Origin: Planctomycetota bacterium
Lineage (GTDB): Bacteria; Planctomycetota; UBA8742; UBA2392
Reading direction: 5' to 3'
DNA length: 64,000 bases
Assembly: GCA_027493625.1 (NCBI GenBank)
Contig: JAOSKM010000003.1
Location: 535,028 to 599,027 of the forward strand
Part shown: piece after piece, positions 1 to 8,514 of the stretch
How positions within the stretch are numbered: the stretch's first letter is position 1
How the letters are laid out: each line of letters starts with the position of its first letter
Notes under the pieces: model-generated
Database searches by the model: none
Told to the model about the DNA's origin: nothing
The model's input: the letters and a program-made list of their open reading frames with translations, nothing else
Position numbers and translations under genes: made by a program

Positions 1-1946
1 GCGGCGGCGTTATCCGGGTCGAACTCGATCAGCAGCCGGGCATGCAGTTTCGCGGCGTCCTTGTCGCCGGTTTCCAGCAGGTCCTCAGCCAGGCGCAGGC
101 GGGCCTTGTGGAAGCGCGGTTCCTCGCGCAGTGCCGCCAGCAGGTAGCCGCGCCCGCTGCGGCGCTGGCCCGCGGCGAGCAGCAGTTCGCCCATGGTGTA
201 GGCCAGCTGGTGGTCGCGGCGGTCGAGGTGGCGCGCCTTGAGGTACTGCGCCATGGCGCCCGCCTCGTCACCCGACAGTTGCAGGGCGTCGCCCAGGTGC
301 CGCATGGCCCAGAAGCAACCAGGCCACTTCTTAAGCGCGTCCTGGCAGATGTGCCGCAATCCTTCGGCCGAGCGCTGTTCCAGCGCCAGCTCGGCCATGA
401 TGCGCACGGGGGCCTGCTTCTCCGGCGCCTGCTCCGCCAGCTCGGCGGCGGCGCGCAGTACGGCATCGCGGTTACCGTCGTTACGCTTGCGCAGCAGATC
501 CAGGAATTCGCGCACCAGGCGTTCTTCGTCGCCGCTCTGGCCCGGCAGGCGCTTGCGTTTGTCAGCCGCGGTGACGGCGACGCACAGCCCATCGTCGTGC
601 TGCCAGGCCTTCTCGAACAGGGTGTATGGAATCTCGACCGGCTCGATGAATCGCGGATCCTGGGCGATGATGAGGGCGCCGACGTCGTCGTATCCGATCA
701 CGGCAATGGCGTGGCCTGCCAGACCGTAGTACTCGGTGGTAATCACGGGCACGCCGTTGTCGATGCAGCGTTTGACCATCTCCAGGCTGCCGAAAAAGCC
801 GCGGAAGGCGATGCCCTCGATGTCCTTCAGGTACTCGAACATCTCGGGCCAGTGCGTGGAGGCCCCGCGGAACACGCGGGCGGCGACTTCGTCCTGTGTG
901 CTGCGCACGCCCACGAAGCTGAGCACGTTGGCCAGCGTGTTGGGCGCGCAGTAAGCCCGCTTCTGCAGCTTGCGCGGGAAGTTGCTCAGGCGCGCGCTGC
1001 GGGCATCGGCCTTGCGCTGCTCCAGGGCCGCGAGGCGCAACTCTACGTCGCGCCGCAGCGGCGTGCGCGGGTTCTGCTGCAGCAGCTCACGCCAGGCCAT
1101 GATCGCCGCCTCGATGCGTCCGGCGCGCTGCAGGGACATCGCCATGGCAAAGCGCGTGTCCGCCGCGTCGTCGGCCTCGGGCACCAGCTCGAGGGCGCGG
1201 CGCAGGAAGGCGCCGGCCTCTTTGTACTGGCCGCGGGTCGAGTACAGCTCGGCCATCAGCTTGTAGAACGGCACGAACTCCGGCGACTGCTCGATGCCGT
1301 AGGCCAGCACTTCCATGGCCGGCTCGGCCTTTTCCTGGATGTACAGCGTGTTGCACAGCCGGAAGAAGGCGTCCTCGCAGGTGCTGTCCACCTGCAGGCC
1401 CTTGGCAAGCTGCACCTCGGCCTCGGGATATGCACCCACGCGCATCAGCCGGTAGCCTTCGTCGGCCAGCAGCTGCGCGCTGATCAGGCCGAATCTCGCG
1501 GCCTCTTCCAGCGCGTCCTGGCTGCCCTTGTTCAGCCCCAGCGCCGAGTACGCGACGCTCAGCGCGCCGCCGGCGTGCACGCGGTAGGGCACCAGGCCGT
1601 CCTGGTCGTGCAGGATGTCCTCCAGCACCTTGATGGCGTGCTCCACGCGCCCGGACTCCAGCAATGCGCGTCCAAGCAGAAATCGCGCTTCCACGTGACA
1701 GTCAGGGTTCAGGACCGCACGGTTCAGCAGCCCGCGCGTTTCGCGGTAGCGGCCCTGGCGGAATGCCACGTGGCCCAGCACGGTGAGGTATTCGTGGTCG
1801 AAGGCCAGGTCAGGCCATTGCTGCAGGCCGCGCTCCAGGGTCTGGCGCGCGGACTTGTAGGCGCGGTTTGCCAGGTGCTCGCGAGCGCGGGCCAGGCAAA
1901 CCTTGCGGCTGGAAAAGGATTGCGCGGTTACATCCGAAGGCGCCAT
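1..1946 (-). CDS. TPR protein with an internal C39-like cysteine peptidase domain (C-terminus beyond window)
   Basis: I translated this frame by hand; it stays open from an ATG at 1946 to the left edge, so its stop lies outside the window. The codon directly before the ATG is TGA, which fixes the start. Residues 1-300 are helical repeats of TPR type (for example LAFDHEYLTVLGHVAFRQGR). A papain-like C39 domain follows: Gln-x4-Cys-Ala-Pro-Asn-Thr-Leu with Cys333, then GHAIAVIGYDD with His412, then QDPRF with Asp430. More TPR-like helices follow. C39-like domains in TPR proteins may cleave or merely bind peptides; the full Cys/His/Asp set favours catalysis. No signal peptide is visible, so it is probably cytoplasmic. 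The open frame on the opposite strand is its antisense shadow. Confidence 0.82.
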   Translation of the reverse strand, partial: MAPSDVTAQSFSSRKVCLARAREHLANRAYKSARQTLERGLQQWPDLAFDHEYLTVLGHVAFRQGRYRETRGLLNRAVLNPDCHVEARFLLGRALLESGRVEHAIKVLEDILHDQDGLVPYRVHAGGALSVAYSALGLNKGSQDALEEAARFGLISAQLLADEGYRLMRVGAYPEAEVQLAKGLQVDSTCEDAFFRLCNTLYIQEKAEPAMEVLAYGIEQSPEFVPFYKLMAELYSTRGQYKEAGAFLRRALELVPEADDAADTRFAMAMSLQRAGRIEAAIMAWRELLQQNPRTPLRRDVELRLAALEQRKADARSARLSNFPRKLQKRAYCAPNTLANVLSFVGVRSTQDEVAARVFRGASTHWPEMFEYLKDIEGIAFRGFFGSLEMVKRCIDNGVPVITTEYYGLAGHAIAVIGYDDVGALIIAQDPRFIEPVEIPYTLFEKAWQHDDGLCVAVTAADKRKRLPGQSGDEERLVREFLDLLRKRNDGNRDAVLRAAAELAEQAPEKQAPVRIMAELALEQRSAEGLRHICQDALKKWPGCFWAMRHLGDALQLSGDEAGAMAQYLKARHLDRRDHQLAYTMGELLLAAGQRRSGRGYLLAALREEPRFHKARLRLAEDLLETGDKDAAKLHARLLIEFDPDNAA

Positions 1947-2200
1947 TCATCCCGCCGGGGTCACACGAGTCGTTGAGCGTCGTCCAAACCGTCAAAGGGC
2001 CGATTCTAGGCAACAAGTGCGCTGCGGCGCAACGACGGGACCTGCATCAATGTGACTCGCGCCAAAGTTTTATTGACGGAGGCAGGCAGCCGATGCGCCT
2101 GCCAAACCCCCGGTCGCGCCACTCACGGTCCCGCCGAGCCGGCAACATGCGGCGACCGAAGGTCCCGTCTCGGTGCGCAACCAGGCGCCCGGTATCCGCT

Positions 2201-3133
2201 TCAGGCCAGACGTTTGGTCACCACATGGCCGGGGCGCAGGCCGGCGGCTTCGATCTTCTTGATCGCGGCCTCGAGCCTGGGGTGTTCGCCGCGCGCGACG
2301 CCGTCTCCGGGCGCGCTGCCATCGTCCAGCGTCACGTCGCCCCCCAGGCGCTTATGGAAGTAGTAGGTACAGGCGAAGATGCGCTCCAGCACCTTGCGCG
2401 GCTGGGTGACCGCAGCGACCGCGTAACTGAAGTTGATCCGCTTCGTTGCGCCCTGGGCGCCCGGCGTCAGCTTGGCGCCCTGCACCGTCACATGAAAGAT
2501 CGGGTCGCCGGTGGCCTTCCCGCCGAACCAGCCAAAACCATCACCTGCGCGCTTCATGCCCAGGCACAGGCAGCAGTCCGTCACGTCCGCCAGCTGGAAG
2601 GCGCCGTTCAGCGCCAGGCCGAAGCGGTCGGCCAGCGTGCCTTTCATGCCCGCCAGCTCTGCGCTGCGAGCGGCGGCCTGACCGGCATCGACCGCGGGCG
2701 GCTGTTTGCCGCGCTTTAGGGTCTTGGCCACGCGGCCGGCCACCATCTCGAACATTTCCAGGTCATCCTGGGCAAGCGGCTCACCGCTGGCGGGCAGCAG
2801 CTCCTGGCTTACCAGGATCTGTACCGGCTCCGGCGTCATGGGGCCGACCTCGAGCCAGGGCTCGGAGTCCGCGTTGCGCCCGAACAGGTGCACGTCGGTC
2901 AAACTCTGGAACAGACCCTGCCCCAGGATTTCACCCAGCTGCTGGGGCGGGCTGGCGGGCGCGCCGTTCTCCGCCTGGATGCTGTAGAAGGCACCCGGCA
3001 GGTACTCACGATCCTGTGGCAATTCGCGGATCGGGGGCAGCAGGTGCGAGGCGTCCTCACTGCCCGCCTCTTCATCAAAGCCCATGCCCTCCGGGACAAG
3101 TTCCGGTCCTTCCGGTGCCAGCTCGTTGCTCAT
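2201..3133 (-). CDS. Conserved-looking hypothetical protein, about 310 aa
   Basis: The frame starts at ATG 3133 (MSNELAPEG) behind a weak GGGGA. The N-terminal 90 residues are acidic and Pro/Glu rich, suggesting a flexible region. The rest is a compact alpha/beta domain with a central helix (LAGMKGTLADRFGLALNGAF) and a Cys pair in TDCCLCLGM. No signal peptide or membrane segment is visible. I do not recognise the family. It is divergent from the MoxR gene at 3273 across a 139-base shared intergenic region, so co-regulation with that operon is possible but not shown. An earlier in-frame start up to 3385 would overlap the MoxR gene and is unlikely. Confidence 0.7.
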   Translation of the reverse strand: MSNELAPEGPELVPEGMGFDEEAGSEDASHLLPPIRELPQDREYLPGAFYSIQAENGAPASPPQQLGEILGQGLFQSLTDVHLFGRNADSEPWLEVGPMTPEPVQILVSQELLPASGEPLAQDDLEMFEMVAGRVAKTLKRGKQPPAVDAGQAAARSAELAGMKGTLADRFGLALNGAFQLADVTDCCLCLGMKRAGDGFGWFGGKATGDPIFHVTVQGAKLTPGAQGATKRINFSYAVAAVTQPRKVLERIFACTYYFHKRLGGDVTLDDGSAPGDGVARGEHPRLEAAIKKIEAAGLRPGHVVTKRLA

Positions 3134-3166
3134 CCGCGCATCCCCGAATGTGTAAGTGCCGTCTTC

Positions 3167-3194
3167 ACTATAAGTTTCGAGTTGCGCTTGGTAA
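3167..3194 (-). promoter_or_regulatory. Possible sigma-70-type promoter for the gene starting at 3133
   Basis: On the minus strand TTACCA (3194-3189) is followed after 16 bases by TATAGT (3172-3167), about 33 bases upstream of the ATG at 3133. Both hexamers are partial matches to the consensus, so this is a candidate only. Confidence 0.3.
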
Positions 3195-3272
3195 GGGTTT
3201 CCTGCCGCCCGCCGGCTGCTGTGGCACGCGCAGCCCGCACAGGTTACTCTTGCGCCTTGCCAGGAGACCCGC

Positions 3273-4802
3273 ATGGCCAAAGATTCCGGCAACCCGCTGC
3301 TCAACCTGCTTTCCGGCCGCGCCAAGGCCGATGCCGGCCTGCAGGTGCACCTGTCCGAGCGCGACGGGCGCAGCCTGCACGACAAGATGCGCCAGGCTTA
3401 CTGGTGGATCACCAACAACGCGGTGATCTGCCCCTACTACGATATCGAGTTCGGCCAGAACTCGGCGCTCAAGAATGCCGCCGGCGACCGCCTGTATCTG
3501 CACGACGACATGAGCTACAGCTCGTTCGTGCTGATCCCGCTGCTGACCCTGTTCACCTGCCGGCGCGCGCTGATGGTCGGCGGCCCCGGCCGCGGCAAGA
3601 CCACCTCGGCGGTGCTGATGGGCCTGATCAGCGGCATGAGCCGTGAGACCGTGCGCCGCAGCATCCTGCGCGGCCACCCGCAGCTCACCATCTCGGACAT
3701 GCTGGGCGCGCCGCTGCCCTCGGACATGCTGAAAGCAGAGGAGATGTCCGAGATCAAGGTGTCCTGGCGCAAGTGGATCGGCGAGCGCGTCAAGATCATC
3801 GACGAATACAACCGCATCCCCACCAAGACCCAGAGCGCGCTGCTGAGCCTGATGGGCGACGGCTACGCCGAGATGTACGACCAGTACGTCTACGCAGGCA
3901 AGTCGTCCTGGTTCCTGACCGCCAACGACGACGCCGGCGGCGGCACCTTCCAGGTGATCGAGGCCCTGAAAGACCGCATCGACGTAGTGGTGCGCGCGGT
4001 GCCCTTCAACAGCGCGTTCATCCACTCGCTGCTGCAGCGCATCGAGGCCGACAGGAACCCCGAAGACCTGATCCCCAGCGAGGTGATTTTCACGGCGGCC
4101 GAGCTGGAGGCCATTTTCAGCGAGATCCTGAAGATCGATTTCCCGCGCCCGGTGCTGGACCGGCTGGCTTACTTCCTGGGCCAGCTCGACTTCTGCCGCA
4201 TGGCCAGCCCCCAGTTCGAGTACAAGAACAAAGACACGCTCAAGCTCGCGGGCGGCAGCGTTTCAAAGATCTGCACCGAGCAATGCCCGCTCGACAAGCG
4301 CGTGCACCTGTGCACCCAGACCGAAAACGGCGTGTCGGCCCGCGCCTTCCAGACCTGCATGCACTTCGCCAAGGCGCTGGCCTACTTCCGGGGCCACGGC
4401 GCGGTCGGCGAGGACGACCTGCGGCAGATCGTGCCCTGGGTGCTGCACGAGAAGCTGGTGCCCAACCCGCGCAGCCCCTTCTTCGAGAGCAAGGGCGCCG
4501 AGGGCCTGCTGCAGGACCGCGTGGCCTGGATCCGCGGCATGTGGGACATCGCCATGAGCCAGTTCCCGCGCCATGAGAAAACCCGCGCTGAGGTGACCGC
4601 CCTGCGCGCCGAGCTTGACCGCGGGCTTGAGGGCGTGAACCTCAAGACCGCCCAGGCCCGCATGGGCGCCGTCGGCGCGCTGATCCAGACCCTGATGAAA
4701 TCCGAGCTGTCGGGCCCGGTCTGGGAAGACCTGATCCACCTGAAATCGATCTACAGCCGCTACCGGAACTACACCGAATGGCTCAAGCGCAGCAAGGCAT
4801 GA
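3273..4802 (+). CDS. MoxR-family AAA+ ATPase with a four-cysteine insertion
   Basis: A 509-residue AAA+ ATPase. Walker A is GGPGRGKTT (Lys109), Walker B is KIIDEYNR (Asp177; MoxR proteins usually have DEINR), and sensor 1 is FLTAND. MoxR ATPases act as chaperones with VWA-domain partners, assembling or activating protein or metal complexes; a VWA gene lies two genes downstream. Unusual is a cysteine cluster after the AAA lid region, Cys334, Cys338, Cys347 and Cys362, a possible zinc or Fe-S site. At 509 residues it is longer than the roughly 330 of a minimal MoxR; the extra part is a helical C-terminal tail. The start ATG follows a good CAGGAGA. The next gene overlaps it by ATGA, so this is the head of a translationally coupled operon. 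Confidence 0.9.
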   Translation: MAKDSGNPLLNLLSGRAKADAGLQVHLSERDGRSLHDKMRQAYWWITNNAVICPYYDIEFGQNSALKNAAGDRLYLHDDMSYSSFVLIPLLTLFTCRRALMVGGPGRGKTTSAVLMGLISGMSRETVRRSILRGHPQLTISDMLGAPLPSDMLKAEEMSEIKVSWRKWIGERVKIIDEYNRIPTKTQSALLSLMGDGYAEMYDQYVYAGKSSWFLTANDDAGGGTFQVIEALKDRIDVVVRAVPFNSAFIHSLLQRIEADRNPEDLIPSEVIFTAAELEAIFSEILKIDFPRPVLDRLAYFLGQLDFCRMASPQFEYKNKDTLKLAGGSVSKICTEQCPLDKRVHLCTQTENGVSARAFQTCMHFAKALAYFRGHGAVGEDDLRQIVPWVLHEKLVPNPRSPFFESKGAEGLLQDRVAWIRGMWDIAMSQFPRHEKTRAEVTALRAELDRGLEGVNLKTAQARMGAVGALIQTLMKSELSGPVWEDLIHLKSIYSRYRNYTEWLKRSKA

Positions 4803-5641
4803 ACGACCTGCCCGCCAGGCTCGAGGCCGAGGCGCGCGGCCGTTACGTGCGCTGGAGCCCGGCCCTGTGGCAGGAACTGCTGGCCGGCCCCGCGGCCGAG
4901 TACGCAAACGCGCTGCACGCGGCGGGGCTGAGCGCCGAGGGCGAGGCGCTGCTGACCAGCTACCTCACGCTGGCGCGCGACGGCATCGGGCTCGGCTACC
5001 TGGCGCCGGTGGCATCGGGCGCGCGCAACTTCTTCACGGTCGCCTTCGGCGAGATTCTGCCGCGCAAGCTGGCTGGCTTGAAACCCTCGCGCCAGGCCGA
5101 GTTGCTGGCGGCGTGCTGGAACCTGGGCGAAAACCTGGAATCGCAGGCGGCCTGGCTCGACCGCGTGTTCGCCACGGAACTGCGCGAGCTGCCCTCGCTG
5201 GATCAACTGGAAACCATGGTCGAGCGCGTCAGCACCGGCATGCAGCAGCCGCCGGACAGTCGCCTCAGCCCGGACTGGCCCGTGGCAATGATTGACCTGG
5301 CGGCCGTGGACTCGCGCTTCCGGCCCGGTGCCGTGCGCTTCCTCACGCCCACGGTGGTGTGCGTCTACGACCGCGCCCGCAGCGGCGCCGGCGGTGAGGT
5401 GCCGACGCTGGGAGTGTGGCTGCGCCCGCAGCCGGTGATCCTCGGCCCCGTGGCCGTGGACGAGCCGCCGCCGAAGCCTGCCGACGACCCGCTCTGGAAG
5501 CGGGTGAACGAACGCGACCTGCGGCTCTCGGCGCGATTTGCAGCCGCGTCCAACGACTGGCGCGCGGTGTGCACGCTGAACACCTCGCAGTGCCTGTTCG
5601 CGCTGCTGCCGGGGAGGCGCGATGACCGCCGCCGCCATTGA
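4799..5641 (+). CDS. Uncharacterised MoxR-operon protein, about 280 aa
   Basis: The start ATG at 4799 overlaps the MoxR stop (ATGA), the standard sign of translational coupling; an upstream start at 4778 is less likely. The protein is soluble with no signal peptide. The N-terminal half is predicted helical (RQAELLAACWNLGENL), and the C-terminal half looks beta-rich with a Pro/Lys linker near residue 235. I recognise no domain. Its position between the MoxR ATPase and the VWA metallopeptidase suggests an adaptor or a substrate-side partner in the same complex; that is inference from position only. The C-terminus overlaps the next gene by 20 bases. Confidence 0.8.
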   Translation: MNDLPARLEAEARGRYVRWSPALWQELLAGPAAEYANALHAAGLSAEGEALLTSYLTLARDGIGLGYLAPVASGARNFFTVAFGEILPRKLAGLKPSRQAELLAACWNLGENLESQAAWLDRVFATELRELPSLDQLETMVERVSTGMQQPPDSRLSPDWPVAMIDLAAVDSRFRPGAVRFLTPTVVCVYDRARSGAGGEVPTLGVWLRPQPVILGPVAVDEPPPKPADDPLWKRVNERDLRLSARFAAASNDWRAVCTLNTSQCLFALLPGRRDDRRRH

Positions 5642-7292
5642 CGTGTCAACGGCCTGGCGCGATGCGCTAGCGGTATGGGGCGCGAACGTCAACCTCTCGC
5701 CGCCCGAGCCCCACGAGAGGCCGAAAGGCGGCTGGGTGGCCGAGGACCCGCTGGCCTACATCGACCTCGAGACCCGCCAGGTGCGCGTGAACTTCGCACT
5801 GCTGAACGAGCTCCAGGTCCAGCACTGCCTGACGGGCATCCTGGCCCATGAGCTCGGCCACCACGTGCGCTTCCCCCACACCCTGCGCATGGCGGCCGAC
5901 CTGCGCCTGATGGAGCAGCGCCTGCTGCCGGGCTTGAGCCAGTCCTTGACCAACCTGTTCTACGACCTGCAGGTTAACGAGTTCGTCGGCCACACCCACC
6001 GCGAACAGCTTTGCGATGTCTACCGCGCCTTCCGCCGGCGCGACGGCAAAGCCGGCCAGCGCGGCGACCCGCTGTTCAACTTTTACCTGGCGATCTACGA
6101 GGAACTCTGGGGGCTTGAGCCCGGCGACCTGGTCGGCCTCGATCCGCTGCCCCTGATGGAGAAAGAGTTCCCCGGCTGGCGCGCCGACGCCCGCATGTTC
6201 GCGCAGACCTTCTACGACCTGCCCACCGACTACCTGCAGTTCGCCTACTTCTGCAGCCGCTTTGCGCGCTACATCCAGCTTGATCCCAAGGCCATCAAGG
6301 GCATCCCGCTCGCCGGCGACGTGCAGCAGCCCGGCGCCGACGACTTTGCCGAGGCCGTGTGGGGCAACGTGCTCACCGACGAGGCTATCGACGAAGCCAT
6401 CGGGCGCGGCTGGATCGACCAGGGCCGCGAACAATCCGGCGACGGCGACGGCGCCTTGCGCAACCTGAACCGGGCCCTGGCCGGCATGCCCGGCAGCGCG
6501 CAGGCCGCATTCCGCGACACGCTCACCAGCCGCATCTACAAGCGCCTGGCCGAGCGCCACCTGATTGCGTACCCGCGCCTTGAAGACGTGACGGCGCCCG
6601 AGCCCTTCCTGCCCACCACGGTCGAGGAATGGGAGTTCGGCGACGACCCCCGCGCCATCGACTGGCAGCAGACCATCCTGCGCCAGGGCCACCTGGCGGG
6701 CGCTATGCCCCTGCGCCGCGAGCTCGAGGCCGACGCCCCGACCGTGAAGGGCCACGGCGCTCCGCCGCTGGAGATCTACCTCGATACCAGCGGCTCCATG
6801 CCCGCGCCGCACATGGGCGTCAACGCCATGACCCTGGCCGCGCAGGTGCTGCTGATGGCCGCGATCCGCGCCGGCAGCAAGGTGCGCGGCGTGGTCTACA
6901 GCTACGGGCCGATCCTGGCCTCCGACTGGATGCACGACGAAGAGAACGCCCGCCGCTGGCTGCTGAAGTACGCGGGCGGCGGCACCGACTACCCCTTCGA
7001 CGAGCTGGTGCGCTCCGCGGCCGAGAACGCCGGTGTGCTGCGCGTGATCATCAGCGACGGCGACTTCCTCTATAACGTGGCCAACGGCCGCAAGCACGCC
7101 ATGGAGGACCTGGCGGCCGGCATCGCGCAGTCACGGTTGCTGGTGGCGATGTTGCGCGTGACTGAGCAAAGCGCCCGCAGCACGCTGAAGCCGGTGCTGA
7201 ACCTGCCGAACTTCCGGCTGTTGTGCGTCAACAACCCCGGCGACCTGGGGCGCGCGGCCGCGGCTTTGGCCAACGCGCTCTTCGAGGATTGA
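5622..7292 (+). CDS. DUF2201-like protein: HExxH metallopeptidase-type domain plus VWA domain
   Basis: A 556-residue, two-part protein. Residues 60-130 hold GILAHELGHHVRF (His76, Glu77, His80) followed by FYDLQVNEF, the zinc-site pattern of DUF2201-type putative metallopeptidase domains. The C-terminal third is a VWA domain with a complete MIDAS: DTSGS from Asp388, GGGTD, and IISDGD. Such HExxH-VWA proteins are commonly encoded with MoxR ATPases, and here the MoxR gene is two genes upstream in the same chain. The likely role is the metal-dependent effector or substrate-binding arm of a MoxR-VWA machine in the cytoplasm. The start ATG lies within the end of the previous gene. Whether it cleaves protein is not shown. 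Confidence 0.88.
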   Translation: MTAAAIDVSTAWRDALAVWGANVNLSPPEPHERPKGGWVAEDPLAYIDLETRQVRVNFALLNELQVQHCLTGILAHELGHHVRFPHTLRMAADLRLMEQRLLPGLSQSLTNLFYDLQVNEFVGHTHREQLCDVYRAFRRRDGKAGQRGDPLFNFYLAIYEELWGLEPGDLVGLDPLPLMEKEFPGWRADARMFAQTFYDLPTDYLQFAYFCSRFARYIQLDPKAIKGIPLAGDVQQPGADDFAEAVWGNVLTDEAIDEAIGRGWIDQGREQSGDGDGALRNLNRALAGMPGSAQAAFRDTLTSRIYKRLAERHLIAYPRLEDVTAPEPFLPTTVEEWEFGDDPRAIDWQQTILRQGHLAGAMPLRRELEADAPTVKGHGAPPLEIYLDTSGSMPAPHMGVNAMTLAAQVLLMAAIRAGSKVRGVVYSYGPILASDWMHDEENARRWLLKYAGGGTDYPFDELVRSAAENAGVLRVIISDGDFLYNVANGRKHAMEDLAAGIAQSRLLVAMLRVTEQSARSTLKPVLNLPNFRLLCVNNPGDLGRAAAALANALFED

Positions 7293-7294
7293 GG

Positions 7295-7891
7295 ATGGCG
7301 GAGCTGGACCTCAAGCGAGTGCAGTCCGAGCTGACGGCCGCGCCGCTGGTTTCGCCGTGGCCGCTGGAATTGGCGATCGCCGCGATCAACGACCTGTTCC
7401 GCCACGGGGGATTGCCGGCCGTCAGCGACGTGCTGTGGGCCGACTGGACAAAGAAAGCGCACAAGCTGTGGGGCGAGCAGTTGGGCATGCTGGCGCACTT
7501 CCTGGCGGGCAGCTCACTGCGCGGCTTCACATTGCTGGCCCTGCGCGAGCTGAAGTCGAAGCTGCCCGACGCCTCGCAGCAGCGCAGCAGCGTCGCGCTG
7601 GCCCTGCGCGAATTCTGGGCCGCCACGGAGCCCCTGACGGCCGAGATGATCCGCGCCAACCAGTTCCGGCAGGAGGAATTCCTGCGCCGCTGGGCGGAGG
7701 CCTGGCAGGCCGGCATCCAGGGCGAGAAAGCCAAAGAGTCGAAGCGCCGGCTCGAGAACCTGGACTACCGCAGCACCCTCAAGGAGTTCGACCAGGCCGA
7801 AGCCGCCCGCAAGCGCGAGGCCGAGGCCCGCGCCAAGGCCCTGCGCGAAGCCGCCGAGCGCGACGCCGCGGCACGGGGGTGGCGCGAATGA
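7295..7891 (+). CDS. Uncharacterised helical protein of the MoxR-VWA operon
   Basis: A 198-residue protein starting two bases after the VWA gene's stop. The first 130 residues are mixed helical with many Trp and Leu residues. The last 60 residues are a highly charged continuous helix (EAARKREAEARAKALREAAE), probably a coiled coil. No known family is recognised. It ends in an ATGA overlap with the next gene, so it belongs to the same coupled series. Coiled-coil tails of this kind often mediate assembly, but no function can be assigned. Confidence 0.78.
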   Translation: MAELDLKRVQSELTAAPLVSPWPLELAIAAINDLFRHGGLPAVSDVLWADWTKKAHKLWGEQLGMLAHFLAGSSLRGFTLLALRELKSKLPDASQQRSSVALALREFWAATEPLTAEMIRANQFRQEEFLRRWAEAWQAGIQGEKAKESKRRLENLDYRSTLKEFDQAEAARKREAEARAKALREAAERDAAARGWRE

Positions 7892-8514
7892 AAGAGAGCG
7901 TGCAGGGTTTCGAGCGCCGCACCGGCCTGCGCTACGCGCCGCCCGCCACGCTGGCCGCCGCCGCCCACGCGCTGGCGCGGCGCGAGAGCTGCCCCACGCT
8001 GTTCCGTTATCCCGGCCCGCAGGGGCTGGCGCAGCTGATCGGCGGCACGCTGCGCGAGCTGTCGCCGCCTGGCACTCCCTGGATCTGGCTGCACGAGAAG
8101 ACGCCGCCCGAGCGCAAGCTCAGCGCGCAGCGCTTCGGCCTGTTGGCGATCCTGCAGCCCCTGCGCCTGTCACCGGTGCGCGAGGGCAAGGGCGTGTGGC
8201 TGGCGCAGGCCCACGTCGTGGCGCCCGACGAGCCGCTGGTGTGGGTGCCGCCCTCGGCCGTGAAGCGCCCGGTCAGCCTGGACCGCGCGGCGCACCCGGA
8301 GCAGGCGGTCAGTCGCTTCGGCCCCAGTTACGAGGCCCAGCGCCGGCAGGTGACCGAGCAACTGGACGCCTACCTGGAAGAGTTGTCACTGCTGGAACAG
8401 GCGGGCGTGGAGCCGCCCCGCAAGCCGTGGTGCGAACTGTCGGCCGCCACGCGCAAGCGCAAGCTGGCACAGGCCGGCGTGAAGGCACGCTGGACGCGGG
8501 AGTTCGGCAAGTGA
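7888..8514 (+). CDS. Uncharacterised basic protein of the MoxR-VWA operon
   Basis: A 208-residue protein whose ATG overlaps the preceding stop (ATGA). The N-terminal part contains FRYPGPQGLAQLIGGTLREL and a Trp-rich strand (WIWLHEKT). The C-terminal 50 residues are basic and end in KARWTREFGK, which could contact nucleic acid or an acidic partner. No catalytic motif is visible and I do not recognise the family. The next start codon is a GTG overlapping this gene's TGA, extending the chain to the adenylating enzyme. Confidence 0.75.
   Translation: MKESVQGFERRTGLRYAPPATLAAAAHALARRESCPTLFRYPGPQGLAQLIGGTLRELSPPGTPWIWLHEKTPPERKLSAQRFGLLAILQPLRLSPVREGKGVWLAQAHVVAPDEPLVWVPPSAVKRPVSLDRAAHPEQAVSRFGPSYEAQRRQVTEQLDAYLEELSLLEQAGVEPPRKPWCELSAATRKRKLAQAGVKARWTREFGK

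Noticed and set aside
42..1976. A 644-codon plus-strand open frame at the left end
   Set aside because: It is rich in Arg, His, Gln and Val with no domain pattern; the opposite strand encodes a clear TPR and C39-like protein in the same bases.
5667..7097. A 476-codon minus-strand frame opposite the VWA gene
   Set aside because: Antisense to HExxH and MIDAS motifs; no ribosome site or domain.
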